Assembly: GCF_000282375.1 (NCBI RefSeq)
Contig: NZ_AKJK01000075.1
Location: 1-54,248 of the forward strand
DNA length: 54,248 nucleotides
From: Pseudomonas sp. GM50
GTDB taxonomy: Bacteria; Pseudomonadota; Gammaproteobacteria; Pseudomonadales; Pseudomonadaceae
Direction of reading: 5' to 3'
Position 1 is the stretch's first letter. Each line of letters opens with the position of its first letter. The translations under genes were made by a program, and so were the position numbers. Below the pieces are notes generated by a model that did not search any database, was not told the origin of the DNA, and was given only the letters and a program-made list of their open reading frames with translations. Positions 39,666 to 48,852 of the stretch are shown in pieces.

Positions 39666-40873
39666 ATGTTCGCCTGTCCAAACGCGTGCAGCGCGTCTCG
39701 CTGTCGGCCAATGCCGCCGCCAAATCCCAAGCCACGGCCCTGCGCGAGGCCGGTCGCGACATCCTCGACCTGACCATCGGCGAGCCGGATTTCGACACCC
39801 CTGACCACATCAAGCAGGCCGCTTATGCCGCCATCGCTGGCGGTGCCACCAAGTACACGGCGACACCGGGCGTGAAGGCCTTGCGAATTGCGGTGCAACG
39901 CAAGCTCCGGCAGGAAAATCATCTGGACTACCCGCTGGAATCGATCGTGATTGCCAACGGTGCCAAACAGATCATCTTCAATGCCTTCGCCGCCACCCTC
40001 GATGACGGCGATCAAGTGCTGGTGCCGACGCCGTATTGGCCGTCGTTTCCGGACAGCGTGCGCTTCAACGGTGGCGAGCCGGTGTTCATCGAATGCGGGT
40101 TGGCGCAAGGCTGCAAGCTGACGGCCGAGCAGTTGGAGCAATACATCGGCGAGCGAACTCGCTGGCTGATCCTCAATGGCCCCGGCAACCCCAGCGGCGC
40201 AGTGTACAGCGCGGCCGAGTTGCAAGCCTTGGCCGAGGTGCTGCGGCGCCATCCCCAGGTGCTGATTCTGCTGGATGAGCTCTACGAACATATCCGCTTC
40301 GACGGTCGGCCGGCCCAGAGCCTGCTCAACGTCGCGCCGGATTTGCAGTCGCGCTGCCTGCTGGTGGGCGGCGTGTCCAAGACCTACGCCATGACCGGTT
40401 GGCGAATCGGTTTCGGTGCCGGACCGCAAGTGCTGACCCATGCGATGACCGTCGTGCAATCGCAATCCACCTCGGGCGCTTCTTCGGTAGGGCAAGCCGC
40501 CGCGTTGGCAGCTTTCGAGGGCGGACTGGATTTCTTGCGGTCGCAGGTCGCGGCCTATCAGCAACGCCGGGATTTACTGGTGAGTGCTTTACGCAAAGTC
40601 GACGGCCTCGAAGTGCTCGAACCTCAAGGTGGTTTCTTCGTATTTATCCGCTGCGCCGGATTATTGGGCCGCTATCGCCCGGACGGTCAGCGCTTGCAAA
40701 CCGATGCCGACGTCGTCGCGTATTTGTTGGAGGAAGGCGTGGCCGGCGTAGCGGGCAGCGCTTATGGCCTGTCGCCGTGGTTTCGCCTGTCCATTGCCAC
40801 TGCGACTGAAACCGTCGCCGAGGCCGGACGACGCATCGCTCAAGCCTGCGGGCAATTGCGGGGCGAACCATGA
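39662..40873 (+). CDS. PLP-dependent aminotransferase (class I)
   Basis: A 403-residue aspartate-aminotransferase-fold enzyme. The PLP lysine is Lys240 in VSKTYAMTGWRIGF. Other visible features are LDLTIGEPDFDTPDHIKQAA, ILNGPGNPSGAVYS and the C-terminal substrate-binding arginine in WFRLSIATAT. It transfers an amino group between an amino acid and a keto acid; the substrate is unknown but is probably the imported sulfur-containing amino acid. The start overlaps the preceding stop (ATGA), and the stop overlaps the next start. Confidence 0.9.
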   Translation: MNVRLSKRVQRVSLSANAAAKSQATALREAGRDILDLTIGEPDFDTPDHIKQAAYAAIAGGATKYTATPGVKALRIAVQRKLRQENHLDYPLESIVIANGAKQIIFNAFAATLDDGDQVLVPTPYWPSFPDSVRFNGGEPVFIECGLAQGCKLTAEQLEQYIGERTRWLILNGPGNPSGAVYSAAELQALAEVLRRHPQVLILLDELYEHIRFDGRPAQSLLNVAPDLQSRCLLVGGVSKTYAMTGWRIGFGAGPQVLTHAMTVVQSQSTSGASSVGQAAALAAFEGGLDFLRSQVAAYQQRRDLLVSALRKVDGLEVLEPQGGFFVFIRCAGLLGRYRPDGQRLQTDADVVAYLLEEGVAGVAGSAYGLSPWFRLSIATATETVAEAGRRIAQACGQLRGEP

Positions 40874-41604
40874 GTCATTTTCTGGAACTGTTCGTCCGCT
40901 GGGCCGCCGGGTTCGGCCTGAACTACGGCTTTCTGCTGGACGCCTATCAGCGCGGAACCCTGGAGCAGGGCGCGCTGACCACGGTGTTGCTGTGCCTGTT
41001 CACCATCGTCGGCAGCCTGCTGGCGGGGCTCGGGTTGGCGGCGATGTTGACCTCGGGCAAACCCTGGCTGGCGAAACCTGCGCGGGTGTTTGTCGAAGTT
41101 ACCCGCAACACGCCGACGCTGGTGCAGCTGTATTGCGCGTTCCTGGTGCTGAACATGCTGCTGACCCAGGCCGTCGGCGCGGCCAACCCGCTGACGCCGT
41201 TCGCCTGGGTGGTGATCGTGATCTCGCTGCACAAGGGCGCGTTCCATGCCGAAGCCTTGCGCGCCGGCATCGAAGCCGTGCCAGCGGTGACGATGGAGGC
41301 AGCCAGTTCGCTGGCGTTCAGCCGCCGCCAGTTGTTGTGGAATGTGCAACTGCCGCTGGCCCTGCGCTTCGCCTTGCCGTCGCTGATCAACAACCTGATC
41401 GACCTGGTGAAGATGACCGCCGTCGCCTCGGCGATTGCCGTCGGCGACATCACCTACGCGGCGATCATGATCTGGACCCAGAGCGATAACGTGCTGGAGT
41501 TGATGATTCTGATCCTGACGTTTTTCGGTCTGCTGAGTTTTACCGTCAATTGTGTGGGGCGCCTGCTCGAAGCGCGCCTGAGGATGCCCGGCTATGGCCA
41601 TTGA
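40870..41604 (+). CDS. Amino-acid ABC transporter permease 1
   Basis: A 244-residue permease with five or six membrane segments. It has the His/Glu/Gln-type permease hallmark (VEVTRNTPTLVQLYCAFLVLN) and the EAA loop FHAEALRAGIEAVP. It is the partner of the permease overlapping by 11 bases and of the ATPase. The set would import an amino acid or similar small polar compound, fed by the two binding proteins upstream. Confidence 0.9.
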   Translation: MSHFLELFVRWAAGFGLNYGFLLDAYQRGTLEQGALTTVLLCLFTIVGSLLAGLGLAAMLTSGKPWLAKPARVFVEVTRNTPTLVQLYCAFLVLNMLLTQAVGAANPLTPFAWVVIVISLHKGAFHAEALRAGIEAVPAVTMEAASSLAFSRRQLLWNVQLPLALRFALPSLINNLIDLVKMTAVASAIAVGDITYAAIMIWTQSDNVLELMILILTFFGLLSFTVNCVGRLLEARLRMPGYGH

Positions 41605-42382
41605 ATCGTCCGTCACCGCGCCAGTGGCTTGGCCCCGGCGGCATGTCGGCAAGTTGCTGTTGTTGGCGGTTGCCGTGCTCTGGCTGATGTATTTCGCCCC
41701 GCACAGCCCAGTGCTCAAGGCCTTGCTGCAATGGTCGCCAGCGCTGGTCGTGGGCTTTGGCCAGAACATTCTGATCAGCCTGCTGGCGATCGGGCTGGGG
41801 TCGTTGCTGGGGTTGCTGGTGGGTGCCCTGGGGTTGTCGCCGTTGTGGTTGCTGCGCTTGCCGGCGCGGATCTGGGTGCAGGTTTTTCGCAACGCGCCGT
41901 GGCTGGTGCTGATCTATTTCACCACCTATGTGTTCCCGTTCGAGATCCACATCGGCAGCACCTATGTATCGTTTCCAGACTGGGTCAAGGTCACCCTTGG
42001 CCTGGCGTTACCGGCCAGTGCCAACGTCGCGGAAATCTTCCGTGGCGCGGTCGCCTCGATCCCCAGTACCCAATGGGAAGCCGCACGTTCCCTGGCGTTC
42101 ACCCGTGGGCAGATTTTCCGCTCGATCATCCTGCCGCAGTGCTTCAAACGCATGTTGCCGCCGTGGATGAACCTCTACGCGGTGATCACCATGGGCACCG
42201 CGCTGGCGTCTTTGGTGGGCGTGCATGACGTGATCGACACCGCGCAAATCGCCAGCAACACAGTGAACCTGACCGGTTTTACCGTGGTGATTTACCTGAG
42301 CCTGCTGGTGCTGTTCTTTGCTTACTGCTACCCGATTTCCCGACTCACCCAACACCTGGAGCGACGTTATGCCTTCTACTGA
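41594..42382 (+). CDS. Amino-acid ABC transporter permease 2
   Basis: A 262-residue permease of the same class. Its motifs include VQVFRNAPWLVLIYFTTYV and the EAA-type loop VAEIFRGAVASIPSTQWEAARSL. The N-terminal ~60 residues include an additional membrane segment. It overlaps the preceding gene by 11 bases and the ATPase gene by 14 bases, indicating tight translational coupling of the transporter. Confidence 0.9.
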   Translation: MAIESSVTAPVAWPRRHVGKLLLLAVAVLWLMYFAPHSPVLKALLQWSPALVVGFGQNILISLLAIGLGSLLGLLVGALGLSPLWLLRLPARIWVQVFRNAPWLVLIYFTTYVFPFEIHIGSTYVSFPDWVKVTLGLALPASANVAEIFRGAVASIPSTQWEAARSLAFTRGQIFRSIILPQCFKRMLPPWMNLYAVITMGTALASLVGVHDVIDTAQIASNTVNLTGFTVVIYLSLLVLFFAYCYPISRLTQHLERRYAFY

Positions 42383-43205
42383 AACCGTCGCCGAGCCCCT
42401 GGTCAGCCTGCGTGACCTGCACTTGTCATTTGGCAGCAACCCGGTGCTCAAGGGCATCGACCTCGACGTGCACCGTGGGCAGGCCGTGTCGATCATCGGC
42501 CCGTCCGGTTCCGGCAAGTCGACGATCCTGCGTTGCATCACCGGCCTGTTGCAGCCTCAGCGCGGCAGTATTCGCGTCGGCACCACCGAGGTTCACACCC
42601 TGGCCCAGGAATCCCAGCGCATCGAGTTGCGCAAGCGCGTGGGGTTTGTGTTCCAGCAGTACAACCTGTTCCCGCATTTGTCGGTGCTGGAGAACCTGGT
42701 GATCGCACCGCGCAAAGTGCTGGGGCGCAACCGCGCCGAGGCGGAGAAAGACGCCCGCGCCTTGCTGGCCAAAGTGCGCATGGAGCACAAGGCTGATGCT
42801 TATCCGGGACAACTTTCCGGCGGTCAGCAGCAGCGAGTGGCGATTGCTCGCGCATTGGCCATGCGCCCGGAATTGATTCTGTTCGATGAGGTGACCTCGG
42901 CCCTCGACCCGGAAACCGTCGGCGAGGTGCTGACGGTGATTCGCGAGCTGACCGAAGAGGGCATGACCTGTGTGCTGGTGACCCACGAAATGCGTTTCGC
43001 CGAAGAGATCAGCGACATCGTCTACTTCACCGAAAACGGCGTGATCGTCGAGCACGGCAGCGCCGCGCAGATTTTCCAGCACCCCACCAGCGAACGCACT
43101 CAAGAGTTTCTGCGTCATGCCCTGGGCGATCCGGGACGCCGTCCCCGCGTCGCCAACGATCCGTATCTGTTGACCAACCTGAGCCGCTACAGCCTGTCTG
43201 TCTAA
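42369..43205 (+). CDS. Amino-acid ABC transporter ATP-binding protein
   Basis: A 278-residue ATPase. It has Walker A GPSGSGKS at residues 44-51, the Q-loop in VGFVFQQYNLFPHL, signature LSGGQQQR at 149-156, Walker B LILFDE at 169-174 and the switch histidine in VLVTHEMRFA. It is the energising subunit of the polar amino acid transporter encoded with it. The start at 42369 is chosen because an upstream in-frame start would overlap the permease more than needed. The last ~30 residues form a tail beyond the usual length. Confidence 0.92.
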   Translation: MPSTETVAEPLVSLRDLHLSFGSNPVLKGIDLDVHRGQAVSIIGPSGSGKSTILRCITGLLQPQRGSIRVGTTEVHTLAQESQRIELRKRVGFVFQQYNLFPHLSVLENLVIAPRKVLGRNRAEAEKDARALLAKVRMEHKADAYPGQLSGGQQQRVAIARALAMRPELILFDEVTSALDPETVGEVLTVIRELTEEGMTCVLVTHEMRFAEEISDIVYFTENGVIVEHGSAAQIFQHPTSERTQEFLRHALGDPGRRPRVANDPYLLTNLSRYSLSV

Positions 43206-43222
43206 TACCGAGGAGCCTGTTC

Positions 43223-43819
43223 ATGAGTACCGATAACCGTGCCGCCGTCATCGAGGATTTCCTCAAGAAGATCCGCATCATCAATCAACGCGGCGTCGAC
43301 CGCGCTGCGTTGACGCAAATCGTCGCCTTGCTCGAAACCCTGGCTGAGCGTCGCGATCTGTTCAATTTCGACGCGTTCCCGGCGCCAGTGCCGGGGCAGG
43401 GCAGCACCGCGTTCCGCTACCGTCTCAATGACGATGGCGACACGCCGACGCTGTACCTCAACTCGCTGTTGCCGGGCAAAAGCACCATTGCTCACAACCA
43501 CGAAACCTGGGCGATCATCAGCGCCGTCGAAGGCCAGGAAATCAACTACGTCTACGCCCGTGATGACGAGGGTCGCGAGCCTGGGTTCACCACCCTGCAC
43601 CTGGAAAAAGAAGTGATCGTGCAGCCTGGCACATCGATCTCGTTCCTCGGTGAAGACTTGCACGGCATCCGTGTCGAAGGCGAGCAGCCGACCCTGCATT
43701 TCCACCTGTACGGCTTGCCCCTGGAATCACTCAATGGCCGTTATGGGGTCGAGGCCGACGGGCGCATTCTCAACTACAACGCCTCGCAAATGGCGCCGTC
43801 GATCAAGGCCTATGCATGA
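43223..43819 (+). CDS. Cysteine dioxygenase-family thiol dioxygenase
   Basis: A 198-residue cupin of the cysteine dioxygenase type. The iron ligands would be His91 and His93 in AHNHETW and His147 in DLHGIR, and HFHLYG near 159-164 completes the barrel. This type uses oxygen to convert a thiol to a sulfinate. Two arginines (65 and 67) lie where the substrate-binding arginine is found in cysteine-specific enzymes, so cysteine is somewhat more likely than 3-mercaptopropionate, but this is not firm. GAGGAG precedes the ATG. It sits 17 bases after the ATPase gene and probably ends the operon. Confidence 0.82.
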   Translation: MSTDNRAAVIEDFLKKIRIINQRGVDRAALTQIVALLETLAERRDLFNFDAFPAPVPGQGSTAFRYRLNDDGDTPTLYLNSLLPGKSTIAHNHETWAIISAVEGQEINYVYARDDEGREPGFTTLHLEKEVIVQPGTSISFLGEDLHGIRVEGEQPTLHFHLYGLPLESLNGRYGVEADGRILNYNASQMAPSIKAYA

Positions 43820-43880
43820 TCGATCTGGCCCACTGGCAACGGCTTGAAGATCGGCATCTTGCGTAAGGAGCTGAGGTGAA

Positions 43881-44031
43881 CACAAAACCTGTGGCGAGGG
43901 GGCTTGCCCCCGTTGGGTCGCGAAGCGGCCCTGATTCCTGTGATCGCGGTGTGTCAGATACGACGCATGCACTGGTTTTACGACTGCTGCGCAGCCGAAC
44001 GGGGGCAAGCCCCCTCGCCACAGGTTTTGTG
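43881..44031. repeat. REPIN with 34-base perfect arms, GGCGAGGGGGCTTGCC type
   Basis: Arms 43881-43914 and 43998-44031 are perfectly complementary over 34 bases and include the flanking CACAAAACCT as well as the core. Another partly matching copy of this family occurs at 49421-49553. It separates the dioxygenase gene from the rhodanese-lyase fusion. Confidence 0.95.
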
Positions 44032-44098
44032 TTCGCCACAGGTTTGGTCGTTAGCCCTTCAATAATTTGGTTTTTTTATCTTTCAAAGCGGGACTCTC

Positions 44099-46858
44099 AT
44101 GAGCCAGACCGTAACCCCAGGGCAACTGCAGCAATGGCTGTTCGACGGGCAGGAAATTGCCCTGTTTGACGTGCGTGAGCACGGCCAATATGGTGAAGCC
44201 CATCTGTTTCACGGGGTGAACCTGCCCTACAGTCGCCTGGAATTGGAGGTCCGACGCCTGGCGCCGAATCCACAGGTGCGGTTGGTGATTTATGACCAGA
44301 ACGGTGGGGACGTCGCGGCCCGCGCCGCTCAGCGTCTGCAGGCGTTGGGGTATGGCCGCGTGCATATTCTCGACGGCGGTTCCGATGGCTGGCAGGCGGC
44401 CGGCCTGCAACTGTTTGCCGGCGTGCACGTGCCGTCCAAGGCCTTTGGCGAGTTGGTGGAAGAGGCCACTCATACGCCGCATGTCACCGCCAAACAGCTG
44501 GCCGAATGGCAAGCCCGGGGCGAACCGCTGGTGGTGCTGGACGGTCGGCCGCTCGACGAATACCGCAAGATGACCATACCCGGCTCTGTCTGCTGCCCGA
44601 ATGGCGAACTGGGCTATCGCGTACACGATCTGGTGCCGGACGACAGCACGCCGATCGTGGTCAATTGCGCCGGTCGTACCCGCAGCATTATTGGCGCCCA
44701 GACCCTGATTAATCTGGGTCTGAAGAACCCGGTCTACGCCCTCGAAAATGGGACCCAGGGCTGGTACCTGGAAGACCTTCAGCTGGAGCATGGCAGCACC
44801 CGCCGCTATGCCGATGAGGTGTCATCGAAGACCTTGCCGCAACAGCGCCTCGCGGCGGCACAACTGGCCGAACGAGCCGGGGTAAAAACCGTTACGACCG
44901 CGCAGGCCGAGCAGTGGGCCGGGGAGGCCGCACGTAGCCTGTTTCTGTGTGACGTGCGCACCGCCGAGGAGTTTGCCGCTGGCAGCCTGTCGGGCGCGCA
45001 ACACACGCCGGGTGGTCAGCTGATTCAATCCACCGATCTGTACATCGGCGTGCGCCAGGCGCGGGTGGTGCTGATTGACAGCGATGGCGTGCGGGCACCG
45101 ATTATTGCCAGTTGGCTTCGGCAGTTGGGGCATGAGGCTTATGTCCTGGCGGATGGGGTGAACAGCGATCTGGCGTTGCCTGCGGTTGAGCCCCTCGCTC
45201 ACGAAGCGTTGCCAGTGATCACGGCACAAGCCCTGAACGATGCGCTGAAGGATAACGCCGTGGCACTGATTGACCTGCGCCCGAGCATGAACCATCGCAA
45301 AGCCCGTATCGCGGGCTCGCGCTGGTCAATCCGCTCGTTGCTGGCGAGTGACGTGGCCGGTGAACAGCGACCTCTGGTGTTGCTGGCCGACGATCCGCTG
45401 CTGGCCGCTTTCGCGGTACTGGAATTACCCGACGTTCAGCGGGAGCAGGTCCGGCTGCTGGACGGCGGTCTCGACGCCTGGCGTGCGGCGGGGTTTGTGT
45501 TGCAAGAGGATGCCAACACACCGCCCGATCACCAGTGCATCGATTTCCTGTTCTTTACCCATGATCGTCACTCCGGCAACAAGGACGCGGCGCGTCAGTA
45601 CCTGGCCTGGGAAATAGGCTTGTTGGCGCAAATGAGCGCAGACGAAATCGCCAGCCTCAAACCGCTGCGCGCGCAGTCTCAAGCCACCCGTGATGCACGG
45701 GTTCGTACCCGTCTGGTGCATGCGGCGCGTACCGAAAAGGGCCGTGGCGGTCGGGCGGTCAACGTGCCGGTCACTCGTTTGAGCACGGTGCTGTTCGACA
45801 ACCTGGCGCAAATGCGCGACGCCCGTGCTCGCCGTGATAGTGAACGGGTTCTGAGCTATGGCGCCCGGGGCAATCCCACGGCGTTCGCCCTGGAAGATTT
45901 GGTGACGGAACTGGAGGGCGGTTACCGCACCCGCTTGTACGGCACCGGGCTGGCGGCCGTGGCGCAGACGTTCCTGGCCTACTTGCGGCCCGGCGATCAT
46001 GTGCTGATCACCGACGCGGTGTATGCGCCCGTGCGGCGTCTGGCCCGGGAGCTGCTTGAGCCGTTCGGCATCCAGGTCAGCTACTTCGCGCCTGACGGCA
46101 GCGGGCTGCAATCTCAACTGCAAGCCAATACCAAAATGCTCTACACCGAAGTGCCCGGCTCACTGTTGTATGAACTCTGCGACCTGCCGGCCATCGCCGC
46201 CTTGTGCAAACCGCGCGGCATTCTGCTCGCCGTGGACAACACCTGGGGCTCGGGCTACCTGTACCGGCCGCTGACCCTGGGCGCGGACATCTCGATCATG
46301 GCGTTGACCAAGTACCTGTGCGGTCACAGCGATGTGGTCATGGGCAGCGTCTGTACCCGGCAAGAGGTCTGGCGGCCGCTGGCGTCCATGAGTGACACCT
46401 TTGGCATCACCGTCAGCCCCGACGATGCCTATCTGGTGCTGCGAGGTGCACGAACCCTGGCGCCGCGCCTCGACGTACACGAACGCCAGGCCCTGGAAAT
46501 CGCTCAATGGCTACAGGCGCAACCGCAGGTGAAGCGGGTGTTCCATCCAGCGCTGCCCGATCATCCCCATCACGCACTGTGGCGGCGGGACTTCAATGGC
46601 AGCAACGGTTTACTCTCCTTCGAACTGCGCGAGGCCGACGCCACGTACGTCGAACGGTTTATCGATGCGCTGCAGGTGTTTGGTCTGGGCGCGTCCTGGG
46701 GCGGCTATGAAAGCCTGGTCACCGTCGCTGATACCAAGGATCGCAACAGCGCGGTAGATCGTGCATTGAACCCGGTGCTGCGGCTGCACATCGGCCTGGA
46801 AGATGTCGACGCGTTGATCGAGGATTTGCAACGCGGGTTCGCGGCGGCGCTGGACTAG
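44099..46858 (+). CDS. Fusion: four rhodanese-like domains plus cystathionine beta-lyase
   Basis: A 919-residue fusion. Residues ~1-525 hold four rhodanese-like domains. Only the second has the catalytic loop cysteine (Cys190 in VVNCAGRTRS); the loops of domains 1, 3 and 4 read YDQNGGD, IDSDGVR and LADDPLL, so they are probably structural. Residues ~530-919 form a Cys/Met-metabolism PLP enzyme of the cystathionine beta-lyase type, with PLP lysine Lys738 in ALTKYLCGHSD and SYGARGNPTAFALEDLV. In most pseudomonads that I know of, these parts are separate genes; here there is no stop between them. PLP lyases can split cystine to a persulfide, which a rhodanese could take up. Stop overlaps the MFS stop by a shared CTAG. 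Confidence 0.88.
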   Translation: MSQTVTPGQLQQWLFDGQEIALFDVREHGQYGEAHLFHGVNLPYSRLELEVRRLAPNPQVRLVIYDQNGGDVAARAAQRLQALGYGRVHILDGGSDGWQAAGLQLFAGVHVPSKAFGELVEEATHTPHVTAKQLAEWQARGEPLVVLDGRPLDEYRKMTIPGSVCCPNGELGYRVHDLVPDDSTPIVVNCAGRTRSIIGAQTLINLGLKNPVYALENGTQGWYLEDLQLEHGSTRRYADEVSSKTLPQQRLAAAQLAERAGVKTVTTAQAEQWAGEAARSLFLCDVRTAEEFAAGSLSGAQHTPGGQLIQSTDLYIGVRQARVVLIDSDGVRAPIIASWLRQLGHEAYVLADGVNSDLALPAVEPLAHEALPVITAQALNDALKDNAVALIDLRPSMNHRKARIAGSRWSIRSLLASDVAGEQRPLVLLADDPLLAAFAVLELPDVQREQVRLLDGGLDAWRAAGFVLQEDANTPPDHQCIDFLFFTHDRHSGNKDAARQYLAWEIGLLAQMSADEIASLKPLRAQSQATRDARVRTRLVHAARTEKGRGGRAVNVPVTRLSTVLFDNLAQMRDARARRDSERVLSYGARGNPTAFALEDLVTELEGGYRTRLYGTGLAAVAQTFLAYLRPGDHVLITDAVYAPVRRLARELLEPFGIQVSYFAPDGSGLQSQLQANTKMLYTEVPGSLLYELCDLPAIAALCKPRGILLAVDNTWGSGYLYRPLTLGADISIMALTKYLCGHSDVVMGSVCTRQEVWRPLASMSDTFGITVSPDDAYLVLRGARTLAPRLDVHERQALEIAQWLQAQPQVKRVFHPALPDHPHHALWRRDFNGSNGLLSFELREADATYVERFIDALQVFGLGASWGGYESLVTVADTKDRNSAVDRALNPVLRLHIGLEDVDALIEDLQRGFAAALD

Positions 46859-48042
46859 GGCTTGCGCAGCACAAGCAACAACAGCGCCGCAGCCGCCAGC
46901 ACCGCCCCGACGATGAAGGTGCTGGCTGAGCCGGAGGTCTCCCACAGCGCGCCGGCGAGCACGCTGGCGATCAACAGGCACACGCCGCTGATCAGATTGA
47001 ACAGGCCGAACGCCGTGCCCCTGAGGTGTTCGGGTGCTGTGTCGGCGATCAGCGTCGCGAGAATGCCCTGGCTGAAGCCCATGTGCAGACCCCACAGGGC
47101 CACGCCCGCCAGCATGGTCATGATCGAATCCGCTTGCGCCAGCAACAGGTCCGCCAGGATCAGCAGGACGATGCCGACACACAGCACTTTGGTGCGGCTG
47201 ATCCGGTCGGACAACCAGCCGGCAGGGTAGGCGGACACGGCATAGAGCAGCGACATGACCACCATCACCATTGGCACCCAAGTAGCCGTCAGGCCTGTTT
47301 GTTGCGCCTTCAAAACCAGAAAGGCTTCGCTGAAACGAGCCAGCGTGAACAGCCCACCGACGATCACGACCCACCAATAATCGCGCGAAAAATCCCGCAG
47401 AACCTTCCAGTGGATAGGCGAGCGAAAGGCGCGTTCGCCAGCGACAGTGCTCGGCTCTTTGACCCCACCGACAATCAGCGCCACCGATATCACCGCCGGG
47501 ATCACCGCAAACCACAACACCAGATGGATCTGGCCGAGCCAAAGCATCAGCACGATCGCCAGGACCGGACCCAGAATGGCGCCAACGGTGTCCATCGATT
47601 GGCGCATGCCAAAACAGGCGCCACGGATTTCGGCGGGTGCCACATCGGCGACCAGCGCATCTCGCGGCGCACCACGAATGCCTTTGCCAATGCGATCCAG
47701 AAAACGCGCGGTGAACACCACCTCCACCGAGTGTGCGAGGGGAAAGAGCGGTTTCGACAAGGCTGCCAGACCGTAGCCCATCAACAGCAGGCCTTTGCGC
47801 CGGCCGAGAAAATCGCTGATGGCGCCGGAGAAAATCTTGGTCAGCATCGCAGTCGCCTCGGCGATGCCCTCGATCACCCCGACGGTCAACGCGCTCGCGC
47901 CCAATGTTGTGACCAGAAATACCGGCAGCAGGCTGTGCACCAGTTCTGAAGACAGGTCCATGAACAGGCTGACAAAACCCAGGGCCCAGACTGTGGAGGG
48001 GATACGCAGTGAAGCCGGTCTGAGTTTTGAGAGGTTGTCCAT
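46855..48042 (-). CDS. MFS transporter
   Basis: A 395-residue major facilitator with about 12 membrane segments and the cytoplasmic loop DFLGRRKGLLLMGYG between helices 2 and 3 (DxxGRRxxL signature), with a second at WLSDRISRTKVL. The substrate is unknown; the closest style is drug/sugar efflux MFS proteins. GGAAAC precedes the ATG. The stop codon shares a CTAG with the convergent rhodanese-lyase gene. It precedes a dienelactone hydrolase, DoxX and ferric-reductase-like genes on the same strand but with gaps of 50-220 bases. Confidence 0.9.
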   Translation of the reverse strand: MDNLSKLRPASLRIPSTVWALGFVSLFMDLSSELVHSLLPVFLVTTLGASALTVGVIEGIAEATAMLTKIFSGAISDFLGRRKGLLLMGYGLAALSKPLFPLAHSVEVVFTARFLDRIGKGIRGAPRDALVADVAPAEIRGACFGMRQSMDTVGAILGPVLAIVLMLWLGQIHLVLWFAVIPAVISVALIVGGVKEPSTVAGERAFRSPIHWKVLRDFSRDYWWVVIVGGLFTLARFSEAFLVLKAQQTGLTATWVPMVMVVMSLLYAVSAYPAGWLSDRISRTKVLCVGIVLLILADLLLAQADSIMTMLAGVALWGLHMGFSQGILATLIADTAPEHLRGTAFGLFNLISGVCLLIASVLAGALWETSGSASTFIVGAVLAAAALLLLVLRKP

Positions 48043-48103
48043 GCTGGTTTCCGGGATTGAATGCTCACCGATTGTCTATGTCGCCAACCCCGGCGATCAG
48101 GCC

Positions 48104-48802
48104 TTAAAGGTTCTGACTCAAAAAGAGCAACGTATTGCCATGTGCCTCAACCGCCGCCCGCTGGTTGTAACTGCTACGGTGTGAGCAGTTGAAGCCGTGT
48201 TCGGCCCCCGGATACACCTCGATATCGACGTCATCGTTGAACTCGAAACGCTCGGCGATTTGCTTCACGGCGTCGATGGGGATGTGGCTGTCCTGTTCGC
48301 CGAAGTGCATCAGCATCGGCACCTTGAGTTCACCGGCCCGATCCAGTTGGTTCTGAATGCCGCCGCCATAGTAGGCGATCGCCACGTCGACGAAACCGTT
48401 GGCCGCGGTGTTGTACGACAGCATGCCGCCGAAGCAGAAACCGATAGAAGCGATTCTGCCGTCCAGCCCCGGATGCGCCTTCAGGGCGTCGATGGCCAGT
48501 TTGATGTCGGCCTGCGCTTTTTGGGTGTCGGTGGCGTTCATCAACTCGACGGCGCGTTTCCAGCCGGCTTCGTCGTAGCCCAGTTCGATCCGGTGGCCGT
48601 TGCGCCAGAACAGATCCGGCGCGATGACCAGGTAGCCGTCGGCGGCGTATTGCTCGGCGACCGAGCGGATGTGCTCGTTGACGCCGAAGATTTCCTGAAT
48701 CAGCACAATCCCCGGACCTTTACGGGGGTGGGGAATGGCCAGGTAAGCGCCGAACGTGCCCTCGGCGCTGGTGATCTCGATCCATTGGGTGGTTACGCTC
48801 AT
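48104..48802 (-). CDS. Dienelactone hydrolase family protein
   Basis: A 232-residue alpha/beta-hydrolase. The nucleophile is a cysteine in IGFCFGGML, with aspartate in HFGEQDSHIP and histidine in GAEHGFNC. The Cys-Asp-His triad is the dienelactone hydrolase pattern. Members cleave lactones of chlorinated or natural aromatic degradation, but many have other ester substrates. AAGGAG precedes the ATG. No aromatic ring-cleavage gene is close, so the role is not assigned. Confidence 0.88.
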   Translation of the reverse strand: MSVTTQWIEITSAEGTFGAYLAIPHPRKGPGIVLIQEIFGVNEHIRSVAEQYAADGYLVIAPDLFWRNGHRIELGYDEAGWKRAVELMNATDTQKAQADIKLAIDALKAHPGLDGRIASIGFCFGGMLSYNTAANGFVDVAIAYYGGGIQNQLDRAGELKVPMLMHFGEQDSHIPIDAVKQIAERFEFNDDVDIEVYPGAEHGFNCSHRSSYNQRAAVEAHGNTLLFLSQNL

Positions 48803-48852
48803 TACGGCTCCTTTTTACACAAGTTGGGTGGGGTTACCGAGACGCTGGCGTA

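Noticed and set aside
43876..44169. A 97-codon frame with the RGLAPVGSRSGP...LLRSRTGASPLAT pattern
   Set aside because: This is a translation of a REP palindrome; the same peptide pattern appears wherever this REP family occurs, including 49398-49618.
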